Source of the DNA: Bacteroidota bacterium
Lineage (GTDB): Bacteria; Bacteroidota; Bacteroidia; Chitinophagales; Chitinophagaceae
Length of the DNA: 6,698 bases
Reading direction: 5' to 3'
Assembly: GCA_023436685.1 (NCBI GenBank)
Contig: JAEZIL010000133.1
Span: 1-6,698 of the forward strand
Shown here: positions 1 through 4,872 of the stretch, piece after piece
How positions within the stretch are numbered: the first letter of the stretch is position 1
Layout of the letters: every line of letters starts with the position of its first letter
Translations under genes and position numbers: made by a program
The notes under the pieces: generated by a model
Databases searched by the model: none
Told to the model about the DNA's origin: nothing
What the model saw: the letters and a program-made list of their open reading frames with translations, nothing else

Positions 1-1
1 T

Positions 2-466
2 GCCAGCTTTAGCGGTGCCGCCAAGCGACTGGAGAAACTAGCGCAGACTGATAAGGTAGTAGCCTACCGCGATTTTGCACACGCACCCAGCAAGCTGAAA
101 GCAACGCTCGATGCCGTGCGCGAAGCATATCCAACGCACAAGCTCATAGCCTGTTTCGAGCTGCATACTTACAGCAGCCTCAACGAGCAGTTCCTAAGTG
201 AGTATAATCACAGTATGGATGCCGCCGACGATGCTATTGTGTATTTCAGTCACCACGCTTTGCAACTAAAAGGCCTACCCGAACTGGATGCGCAAAAAGT
301 AGGTAGCTATTTCGGTAAAGATGGCCTTACTGTTATCGATAACAAAGAAACACTGCAAACCAAAATAACCCAAGTGCTTGCAGATAGCACGCAGCCTGTG
401 TGTTTGTTGCTCATGAGTTCCGGAACTTTTGATGGGGTGGACTTTAATACGATAATTCAAAAGTAA
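2..466 (+). CDS. mpl: Mur ligase C-terminal part, Mpl type (5' end outside window)
   Basis: This is the last 154 residues of a Mur-family ligase, open at the left edge. Mpl enzymes use ATP in the cytoplasm to join recycled L-Ala-gamma-D-Glu-meso-diaminopimelate to UDP-N-acetylmuramate, which returns cell-wall peptide to peptidoglycan synthesis. What shows this is the Mur ligase C-terminal domain: an SFSGAAKRLE stretch, then YRDFAHAPSKLKATLDAVR, which matches the family pattern Y-x-DFAH-x-P-x-x-L-x-ATL, and near the end LLMSSGTFDGV, matching the MSxGxFxG region close to the C-terminus of Mpl. The central domain with the ATP-binding P-loop lies outside the window, so substrate choice cannot be read here. 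MurC is the main alternative, but the FAHAP wording and the ending fit Mpl better. The stop is TAA, and no clear terminator follows before the repeats in the next gap. Confidence 0.8.
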   Translation, partial: ASFSGAAKRLEKLAQTDKVVAYRDFAHAPSKLKATLDAVREAYPTHKLIACFELHTYSSLNEQFLSEYNHSMDAADDAIVYFSHHALQLKGLPELDAQKVGSYFGKDGLTVIDNKETLQTKITQVLADSTQPVCLLLMSSGTFDGVDFNTIIQK

Positions 467-487
467 AAATTCAAAATCCAAAAGTAT

Positions 488-522
488 CCGTCATTGCGAG
501 CGATAGCGAAGCAATCTCACGG
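488..522. repeat. CGTCATTGCGAG-type intergenic repeat, copy 1
   Basis: This copy begins CCGTCATTGCGAG, runs through GCGATAGCGAAG and ends GCAATCTCACGG. The outer ends CCGT and ACGG are inverted, and ATTGC pairs with GCAAT inside, so it can form a short stem. Two related copies lie at 612-653 and 3364-3400. All three are in intergenic DNA. From memory, similar sequences are scattered in many copies through Bacteroidota and some other bacterial genomes. The function is unknown. Confidence 0.7.
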
Positions 523-611
523 AATGATTATTAAAGATTATGCAGTCACCGCTATTGTACTATTCAGCATCAGTGGCGGTTGCACTGTTCATCGGTAGGA
601 ATACTATTATT

Positions 612-653
612 CCCGTCATTGCGAGGAGTGCAGCGACGTGGCAATCTCGCAAT
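612..653. repeat. CGTCATTGCGAG-type intergenic repeat, copy 2
   Basis: This copy starts CCCGTCATTGCGAG and ends GCAATCTCGCAAT. ATTGCGAG at 618-625 is perfectly inverted as CTCGCAAT at 646-653. The middle (GAGTGCAGCGACGTG) differs from copy 1, while the two ends are conserved, as expected if the arms are what matters. It lies just upstream of the membrane protein gene that starts at 686. Confidence 0.7.
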
Positions 654-685
654 AACATGTGTAGTATAAATTGAAATAACCCTAC

Positions 686-1657
686 ATGGAAAAGAAATGG
701 AGCTTCAATCTGTCAGCAAGTAAGATAGAACACCGTTGGAATACAATACTTGTTTTATTTCTGTGTGCTGTTGCGTTTACGGTATTGTATTTTATGCAAG
801 ATTGGCATATCGGATTAGTCAGCGTTATAATGGCTGTTCTTGCTTTAGCTATGTTTCTTGACCGCTTTCGCTACCGCGTATACGAGCTCGCAATAAATAC
901 CGCAGATAATACGCTCATCATACAAAAGGCTAACCTATTTAAGCGATATAAAACTGATACTGTTAAGCTATCTGATGTGACCACCAAATTTCATTGGGAG
1001 TATAGGGGAAGGAATAATCGCGGACGGTATGTTCTGAAAATACTGGTGAACCGTAAAATGTTATGTAAGGTTGCTGAAGGTGAATTTGAATGGGATAAAT
1101 GGAATTTAGAAGAAGTTCATGATTTCATGCAAAAGCTGAGAGGTGTGAATTACGATCCCGTTATTGATGAAGGGAAAGCAATATGGCGTACCAATGTGAA
1201 AAAAGGTATATTGATGGCTTATTTCTACATGTGCTGGTTTCTTCTTGGAGTTGCGTTTGGCTTCTATTTATTAAATATAATTATTCAGGAAAACTGGCCT
1301 GGCATTTACTGGGTAATATATATCTATTGCGGTGTAGCGGTACTCTGGGTACTATCGCGAATGAAGCAATTTGCACCCTATAGTTTCACGGTAGATACTG
1401 ATAACAATAGGTTGCTGATAGAAGGCATGAACATGTTCGGCCAAAAGAAAAGCGATAAGGTAAGCTTTACAGGTCTGGATGCAGAATTTATACGCGAATA
1501 CAACAGTAAAGGAGGTATTAATAGCGAATTTACCCTAACCCTGATGACAGGCGACACTGTTTTACTGAAAATAAAAGAAGGACATTGGGGTTGGAGCGAT
1601 AAAAAGCTGAGAGCGATATACGACTACATCCAAAACCTGAAACAGCAAAAGCCTTAA
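686..1657 (+). CDS. Internally duplicated four-helix membrane protein, unknown function
   Basis: I do not recognise a named family. The 323-residue protein is built twice from the same plan: a pair of hydrophobic helices (about residues 20-37 and 42-58) followed by a soluble beta-rich domain (about 62-152), then a second pair (about 174-200 and 206-224) and a second soluble domain (about 229-323). The halves align without gaps over residues 70-85 (INTADNTLIIQKANLF) and 236-251 (VDTDNNRLLIEGMNMF). They match again near each domain's end (EGEFEW at 131-136 and EGHWGW at 298-303), followed by similar amphipathic helices. The soluble units resemble membrane-attached bacterial PH-like domains, but that is inference. 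The ATG at 686 fits the first helix and has no Shine-Dalgarno sequence. TATAAATTG at 665-673 is a weak candidate -7 element. The next gene follows after 23 nt. The base composition looks more AT-rich than in the genes to the right. Confidence 0.85.
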   Translation: MEKKWSFNLSASKIEHRWNTILVLFLCAVAFTVLYFMQDWHIGLVSVIMAVLALAMFLDRFRYRVYELAINTADNTLIIQKANLFKRYKTDTVKLSDVTTKFHWEYRGRNNRGRYVLKILVNRKMLCKVAEGEFEWDKWNLEEVHDFMQKLRGVNYDPVIDEGKAIWRTNVKKGILMAYFYMCWFLLGVAFGFYLLNIIIQENWPGIYWVIYIYCGVAVLWVLSRMKQFAPYSFTVDTDNNRLLIEGMNMFGQKKSDKVSFTGLDAEFIREYNSKGGINSEFTLTLMTGDTVLLKIKEGHWGWSDKKLRAIYDYIQNLKQQKP

Positions 1658-1680
1658 TTTTATAAACTAACGATATACTT

Positions 1681-2022
1681 ATGAAACACATAATCCTATT
1701 CCTGCTGCTAACAGTAGCCACGATATCAGCCAAAGCACAAAGCAAAGTGCTGACGGTAAACATCAAGAGCAGCATCTATTGCGACCATTGCCAGGAATGC
1801 CCCAGCTGCGGCAAGCGTTTAGAAAATGCAGTGTATGGCCTGAAAGGTATTAAACGCCTTGATATCGACGAAAAAGAAAAAACACTGGTAGTGGTGTACA
1901 ATTCTGAAAAGACCAATCCCGAAGAAATAAGAAAAGCCATCACCAAAGTTGGTTTCGATGCAGACGATATGAAAGCCAACCCCGAAGCTTATGCCAGCCT
2001 GGACGATTGCTGCAAAAAATAA
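1681..2022 (+). CDS. Exported heavy-metal-associated (HMA) domain protein with CxxCxxCxxC site
   Basis: This 113-residue protein has an N-terminal signal peptide (MKHIILFLLL core, likely cleaved after AKA at residues 17-19), so it should act outside the inner membrane. Residues about 23-95 have the length and pattern of one HMA (ferredoxin-like beta-alpha-beta-beta-alpha-beta) domain: a first strand LTVNIKSS, the metal-loop cysteines, a helix with KRLENAVYGLKGI, strands LDIDEKEKTLVVVY, and a final helix EEIRKAITKVGFDAD. The usual GMTCxxC loop is replaced by C34, C37, C40 and C43, spaced CxxCxxCxxC, and two more cysteines (C110, C111) sit at the C-terminal tail DDCCKK. The likely role is periplasmic binding or delivery of a soft metal such as copper or zinc; which metal is not readable. 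It is probably co-transcribed with the gene before it (23 nt) and the one after (12 nt). Confidence 0.88.
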   Translation: MKHIILFLLLTVATISAKAQSKVLTVNIKSSIYCDHCQECPSCGKRLENAVYGLKGIKRLDIDEKEKTLVVVYNSEKTNPEEIRKAITKVGFDADDMKANPEAYASLDDCCKK

Positions 2023-2034
2023 AACTGAACCGTT

Positions 2035-2643
2035 ATGACTGATAAAAAAGAACACTGGGAAAATGTGTACGCAACCAAACAGCCACATGAGGTAAGCTGG
2101 ACACAGGAGAAACCCGAAATTTCTTTGCAGTATATCCATAGCCTCAACCTGCCTAAGACGGCGCAAATAATAGATATAGGTGGTGGTGATAGCAAGCTGG
2201 TTGACTACCTGCTGGCCGATGGTTTTGAGAACATCACCGTGCTCGATATTTCAGCCGCAGCATTGGAAAGGGCAAAAGCAAGACTGGGCGAAAAAGCTAA
2301 CAAAGTGAAATGGGTCGTATCGGACATAACAGCGTTTGAACCCGAACAGCAATACGATATATGGCACGATAGGGCGGCATTCCATTTCCTCACTACACCT
2401 GAACAAATAGATAAATACTTGTCAACCGCACGCAAGGCCGCAAAAGAATACCTGGTAATATGCACCTTCTCCAACAATGGCCCTAAGAAATGCAGCGGAC
2501 TGGATATAAAGCAATACAGCGAAGAAGAACTGCAAAAGCAGCTTGCAAAAGGCTTTGTGAAAATACATTGTAGTACTGTAGACCATACCACACCCTTTAA
2601 CACTACGCAGAACTTTCTTTGTTGCAGCTTTAAGCGTGTGTAG
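2035..2643 (+). CDS. Class I SAM-dependent methyltransferase
   Basis: This 202-residue cytoplasmic protein has a Rossmann methyltransferase fold. The SAM-binding glycine loop is IIDIGGGDS (residues 45-53), and the acidic residue expected to hold the ribose is D71 in VLDIS (69-73). An acidic loop after the third strand (VVSDITAF) should contact the adenine. The N-terminus (HWENVYATKQPHEVSW) and the WHDRAAFHFLT segment are typical of a widespread small-molecule methyltransferase group whose substrates are mostly unassigned. The substrate is unknown. Cysteines at 143, 153, 179, 196 and 197 could invite a metalloid-methylation idea next to a metal-binding protein, but they do not form a motif I can identify. 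The ATG lies 12 nt after the HMA gene's stop, which suggests translational coupling. The TAG stop is followed by a gap rich in hairpins. Confidence 0.88.
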   Translation: MTDKKEHWENVYATKQPHEVSWTQEKPEISLQYIHSLNLPKTAQIIDIGGGDSKLVDYLLADGFENITVLDISAAALERAKARLGEKANKVKWVVSDITAFEPEQQYDIWHDRAAFHFLTTPEQIDKYLSTARKAAKEYLVICTFSNNGPKKCSGLDIKQYSEEELQKQLAKGFVKIHCSTVDHTTPFNTTQNFLCCSFKRV

Positions 2644-2671
2644 ATTCCTTTCAGTTACAGTAGCACACAAT

Positions 2672-2695
2672 CCGGCATCAGCTGTGCAGGTATTA
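2672..2695 (+). repeat. Short module shared in inverse orientation with 3737-3760
   Basis: This segment begins CCGGCATCAGCTGTGCAGG. The reverse complement of 3737-3760 begins CCGGCATTAGCTGCGCAGG. The two agree at all but a few positions across 24 bases. It lies 25 bp before the first composite repeat, while the inverted copy lies directly before the second. This suggests modular assembly of the repeat region. Confidence 0.65.
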
Positions 2696-2720
2696 GGGAA
2701 ATGATAGTATAATGATAAGG

Positions 2721-2882
2721 AAATACAAGCGGCACCTTCACAACGAAGTTGTGCCAGCGCCGGCAGGAAATGAAAAATGTAATACGTATCGCAACAGCGT
2801 GTAGCCTCATCGATCCTGCGGAGCAATTGGATCGATGCTTCCTTTTCTTTGTCACTTTCTTTTTGAAGTAAAAAGAAAGTGA
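2721..2882 (+). repeat. Composite hairpin repeat, copy A (about 160 bp)
   Basis: This aligns end to end with copy B at 3766-3922, in the same orientation. In order it holds: hairpin 1, CACAAC-GAA-GTTGTG (2739-2753); a conserved CGCCGGCAGGAAAT block; a variable A-rich spacer; CAACAGCGTGTAG; hairpin 2, CATCGATCC inverted as GGATCGATG (2808-2816 and 2829-2837) with loop TGCGGAGCAATT; GCTTCCTT; and hairpin 3, a 13-bp stem (2852-2864 and 2870-2882) with loop GAAGT. Compared with copy B, the stems of hairpins 1 and 3 change on both arms so that pairing is kept. The copy fills most of the gap between two convergent genes. No reading frame in it is convincing. Confidence 0.85.
2852..2882. terminator. 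Candidate terminator hairpin between convergent genes
   Basis: A perfect 13-bp inverted repeat (TCACTTTCTTTTT and AAAAAGAAAGTGA) with a 5-base loop lies 7 bp from the stop of the minus-strand VOC gene and about 210 bp after the methyltransferase stop. On the plus strand it is followed by TTTAATT, a weak U-tract; on the minus strand no U-tract follows. The stem is AT-rich. It is also hairpin 3 of the composite repeat, so termination may be secondary to repeat structure. Confidence 0.4.
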
Positions 2883-2889
2883 TTTAATT

Positions 2890-3273
2890 CTACATATAAA
2901 ACACATTGAACTTGTGCCCGTCAGGGTCGGTAAAGACAAAACCATAGTAACCTTCACCGAACTCCTCCGGTTGTGTAACTAAATTGCCACCTGCGCCTAC
3001 CACTTCTTTAGCCCATTGGTCAGCCTCTTGTCTGCTATCAACTAAAAGTGTGAATACAATCTCGTTACCCTGGCTGGCATCTATCATGCCCGGTATGTTT
3101 TTCGATATGGCATCTTTCAAAAAGAAGTGAATGATAAAATCATCCTCGCCTACCATAAAGCTCGTCAGGTCTTTGGATGAGCCATTGGTTTCAAAGCCTA
3201 TTGCGTTGTAGAATTGGGTTGTACGGTCTAAGTCGCTTACAGCAAGGTTCGCCCATATTTGTTTCGTCTTCAT
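2890..3273 (-). CDS. VOC (glyoxalase/bleomycin-resistance fold) family protein
   Basis: This 127-residue cytoplasmic protein has the vicinal oxygen chelate fold: two beta-alpha-beta-beta-beta units. The first unit starts KQIWANLAVSDLDRTTQFYNAIGF (residues 4-27) and includes DDFIIHFFL (44-52). The second ends with the family's closing block, GYYGFVFTDPDGHKFNVFYM. In metal-dependent VOC enzymes the ligands sit at set positions on these strands. H49 is in place, but the first strand offers N9 and the last N123 where His or Glu would be expected, so a bound metal is doubtful. The substrate is unknown, and antibiotic resistance should not be inferred from the family name. The length is normal for one VOC domain. 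It is transcribed alone, away from the repeat-rich gap, from a likely promoter at 3296-3303, and converges on the methyltransferase gene. Confidence 0.88.
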   Translation of the reverse strand: MKTKQIWANLAVSDLDRTTQFYNAIGFETNGSSKDLTSFMVGEDDFIIHFFLKDAISKNIPGMIDASQGNEIVFTLLVDSRQEADQWAKEVVGAGGNLVTQPEEFGEGYYGFVFTDPDGHKFNVFYM

Positions 3274-3295
3274 GATATTTATTTTTATTGTTCAT

Positions 3296-3303
3296 CAAAA
3301 CTA
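3296..3303 (-). promoter_or_regulatory. Bacteroidota -7 promoter element for the VOC gene
   Basis: Read on the minus strand this is TAGTTTTG, a full match to TAnnTTTG, 22 bp before the ATG at 3273. I see no TTG-type -33 element at the usual spacing, so the assignment rests on the -7 match and its position. Confidence 0.5.
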
Positions 3304-3363
3304 CCATGCCTCCTGCAAGTATACAGGGACTGTTTGTGACAAAGAGGAGGGGTGGCTCATACT

Positions 3364-3446
3364 CCCGTCATTGTGAGCGGTAGCGAAGCGGAATAATCTT
3401 AAGACATAAGTACATTAAGCCTTACTGACATCTAACAAGATTATTC
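3364..3446. repeat. CGTCATTG-type repeat, copy 3, with inverted arms
   Basis: The left part reads CCCGTCATTGTGAGCGG then TAGCGAAGCG and GAATAATCTT (ending at 3400), clearly related to the copies at 488 and 612. GAATAATCTT (3391-3400) is perfectly inverted as AAGATTATTC (3437-3446). Outside these arms GGTAGC (3379-3384) can pair with GCTATC (3449-3454), and CATT (3369-3372) with AATG (3463-3466). The whole could form an imperfect hairpin of about 100 nt. Confidence 0.65.
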
Positions 3447-3481
3447 AAGCTATCTCGTTGAGAATGCTTTCTTCCTTTATC

Positions 3482-3515
3482 CTTCTTTCTTTTGTCTTGA
3501 TACAAAAGAAAGAAG
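3482..3515. repeat. 14-bp stem hairpin, CTTCTTTCTTTTGT type
   Basis: CTTCTTTCTTTTGT (3482-3495) is perfectly inverted as ACAAAAGAAAGAAG (3502-3515), with loop CTTGAT. Similar ACAAAAGAAA palindromes are, from memory, common in Bacteroidota intergenic DNA. It does not directly follow a gene on either strand (the nearest stop codon is far away), so it is unlikely to be an ordinary terminator. Its left arm plus loop recur in inverse at 3927-3945. Confidence 0.7.
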
Positions 3516-3590
3516 CAAAGAACTTAGCGAAGCGTTCATGAATGCCTTAAAAAAGACAAACTAACTATGAATAAAAGCTCAAGGCTTGCA

Positions 3591-3750
3591 CTGCGCAGGC
3601 TAAAAAATGCCGCCTCTCCGCTGCATTGAAAAGAGCTTACTATTAAGCTACTGTTTTTAGCCCAACCTTGCAGTTATCAACAGTATACCACTATTGTACA
3701 TTTTCAATGCGGGCGCTGCGATACAGCTATTTTTCTTAACGCCTGCGCAG
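3591..3750. repeat. Large fold-back region with nested inverted repeats
   Basis: CTGCGCAGGC (3591-3600) is perfectly inverted as GCCTGCGCAG (3741-3750). Nested inside, GCATTGAAAA (3623-3632) is perfectly inverted as TTTTCAATGC (3701-3710). In the centre AGCTTA (3634-3639) pairs with TAAGCT (3644-3649) around a 4-base loop. Between the outer and inner arms TAAAAA can pair with part of TTTTTCTTA. The result is a possible hairpin of about 160 nt with an AT-rich apex. No open frame of note is present. Confidence 0.7.
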
Positions 3751-3760
3751 CTAATGCCGG
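3737..3760 (-). repeat. Inverse copy of the 2672-2695 module
   Basis: On the minus strand this begins CCGGCATTAGCTGCGCAGG, nearly the same as 2672-2695 on the plus strand. It contains the right outer arm of the fold-back region and ends 5 bp before composite repeat copy B. Confidence 0.65.
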
Positions 3761-3765
3761 TCTTC

Positions 3766-3922
3766 GAATACAATCGGCGCCTTCAAAACGAAGTTTTGCC
3801 AACGCCGGCAGGAAATAAAAACACAACGAAAACATAACAGCGTATAGCTATATCGATCCTGCGGAGCAGTTGGATCGATGCTTCCTTCTTTGCTTCTTTC
3901 TTTCGAAGTGAAAGAAAGAAGA
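3766..3922 (+). repeat. Composite hairpin repeat, copy B (about 157 bp)
   Basis: This is the second copy of the element at 2721-2882. Hairpin 1 is CAAAAC-GAA-GTTTTG (3784-3798): the third stem base changes from C to A and its partner from G to T. The CGCCGGCAGGAAAT block follows, then a variable A-rich spacer and AACAGCGTATAG. Hairpin 2 is ATCGATCC inverted as GGATCGAT (3852-3859 and 3872-3879) with loop TGCGGAGCAGTT. Hairpin 3 is CTTCTTTCTTTC and GAAAGAAAGAAG (3893-3904 and 3910-3921) with the same GAAGT loop as copy A but a largely different stem. It ends about 50 bp before the exonuclease promoter. Confidence 0.85.
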
Positions 3923-3926
3923 GGTA

Positions 3927-3945
3927 ATCAAGACAAAAGAAAGAA
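3927..3945. repeat. Inverse copy of the 3482 hairpin arm
   Basis: ATCAAGACAAAAGAAAGAA is the exact reverse complement of 3483-3501, which is the left arm plus loop of the hairpin there. The two copies flank a segment of about 425 bp that contains the fold-back region and composite repeat copy B. Confidence 0.65.
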
Positions 3946-3971
3946 AGGTAAGTAGAGTAGCAGGAATACAG

Positions 3972-3979
3972 TAATTTTG
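3972..3979 (+). promoter_or_regulatory. Bacteroidota -7 promoter element for the exonuclease gene
   Basis: TAATTTTG is a full match to TAnnTTTG. Transcription would start near 3986, giving a leader of about 35-40 nt before the ATG at 4023. No clear -33 TTG is seen upstream, where the DNA is purine-rich. Confidence 0.5.
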
Positions 3980-4022
3980 CACAGTAAGAGAACACAATAC
4001 ACAATAAAGAGGAACACACACA

Positions 4023-4808
4023 ATGGCGCAGTTAGCACTGAAGAGACCTATCATATTCTTTGATCTTGAAACCACGGGTATCGACCATGCCAAAGACCGT
4101 ATCATCGAGATGGCATTTATTAAAATAAACCCCGATGGCAGCAGAGACAGGTACGTACGTCGCGTGAACCCTGGTATACCAATACCCCCATCGTCTACCG
4201 CCATACATGGTATAAAAGATGAGGACGTAAAAGACGAACCCCTGTTTAAAGAAATAGCCCACGACCTGCACAACTGGATGAAGAACGCCGACCTGGGTGG
4301 CTACGCCAGCAGCAAGTTCGATATACCTGTACTGGCAGAAGAGTTTTTGCGGGTGGGTATAGATGTTGATTTTACCGAGCGCAATATGATAGATGTGCAG
4401 CAGATATTCTTTAAGATGGAAACCCGCACATTGTCATCGGCCTACAACTTCTACTGCAACAAACAGCTGGAGAACGCCCATAGTGCAGAGTCCGATATAC
4501 TGGCTACAATAGAAGTATTAGAATCGCAACTGGAACGCTACAACCAGCACCTGGTAAACGATGTGCAAAAGCTGCACGACTTCTGCGGCGATAAATTTGT
4601 GGACTATGGCCGCCGTATGGTAGAGAAAGACGGGCACATCGTTTTTAACTTTGGGAAATATAAAGGTCGTAAAGTGGTAGATGTGTTTACTGAAGAGCCA
4701 CAATATTACGATTGGATGATGAATGCCGACTTTGCCCTGCACACCAAGCAAAAGATATCGGAGATATATAACCGCATGAAACTGCAAAAATTAGGTTTTA
4801 AAGGATAG
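4023..4808 (+). CDS. DEDDh 3'-5' exonuclease with ExoX-like C-terminal domain
   Basis: This 261-residue cytoplasmic protein belongs to the DnaQ/RNase T superfamily, which removes nucleotides from 3' ends with two metal ions. All five catalytic residues are visible: D14 and E16 in FFDLETTG (Exo I), D100 in SSKFDIPVL (Exo II), and H153 and D158 in NAHSAESD (Exo III). The AIHGIKDEDV stretch (60-69) is typical of the family. After the exonuclease domain (about 8-170), residues about 195-245 read FNFGKYKGRKVVDV...YYDWMM, the small FGKYKG-type domain found at the C-terminus of exodeoxyribonuclease X-like proteins. There is no polymerase domain. It could be a repair or processing nuclease or a proofreading-like subunit; the sequence does not decide. 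The ATG at 4023 has a full upstream -7 promoter match. The next gene follows after 64 bp on the same strand. Confidence 0.9.
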   Translation: MAQLALKRPIIFFDLETTGIDHAKDRIIEMAFIKINPDGSRDRYVRRVNPGIPIPPSSTAIHGIKDEDVKDEPLFKEIAHDLHNWMKNADLGGYASSKFDIPVLAEEFLRVGIDVDFTERNMIDVQQIFFKMETRTLSSAYNFYCNKQLENAHSAESDILATIEVLESQLERYNQHLVNDVQKLHDFCGDKFVDYGRRMVEKDGHIVFNFGKYKGRKVVDVFTEEPQYYDWMMNADFALHTKQKISEIYNRMKLQKLGFKG

Positions 4809-4872
4809 TGGATACTTTAACGTAACCTTGCGAACTATTTTGTTATTTTGTGCGCTTTAACATTGCCCTATT

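Larger units (their letters stand above)
3274..4022. other. Gene-free, repeat-rich intergenic stretch (about 750 bp)
   Basis: I find no convincing protein or RNA gene here. It separates two divergent genes and holds, left to right: the VOC promoter; the third CGTCATTG-type repeat with 10-bp inverted arms (3364-3446); a 14-bp stem hairpin (3482-3515); a large fold-back region (3591-3750); composite repeat copy B (3766-3922); a short inverted copy of the 3482 hairpin arm (3927-3945); and the exonuclease promoter (3972-3979). The minus-strand open frames over 3783-4273 are low-complexity readings of the repeats and of the exonuclease gene. Confidence 0.75.

Noticed and set aside
458..486. Direct repeat CAAAAGTA at 458-465 and 479-486 over the Mur ligase stop
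   Set aside because: It is short and A-rich. Such AATTCAAAA stretches arise easily by slippage, and no function can be supported.
1681..2643. Arsenic methylation operon
   Set aside because: The methyltransferase shows no ArsM-type cysteine arrangement that I can identify, and no ars genes are nearby.
2890..3273. Bleomycin or fosfomycin resistance role for the VOC protein
   Set aside because: The fold alone does not give this function, the usual metal ligands are incomplete, and there is no resistance or mobile context.
488..3446. Possible CRISPR-like array from the CGTCATTGCGAG repeats
   Set aside because: Copies are irregularly spaced over about 3 kb, vary internally, and have no uniform spacers or nearby cas genes.
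3364..3945. Insertion sequence or remnant transposase in the 750-bp gap
   Set aside because: No frame encodes a transposase-like protein, and no target-site duplication is evident. It is kept only as repeat structure.
2655..4273. Minus-strand open frames sharing the peptide KHRSNCSAGS (2655-2957, 3783-4019, 3848-4273), which look like a conserved small protein
   Set aside because: The shared peptide is just a reading of hairpin 2 and its flank in the two composite repeats. The frames differ outside it and overlap real genes or low-complexity DNA.
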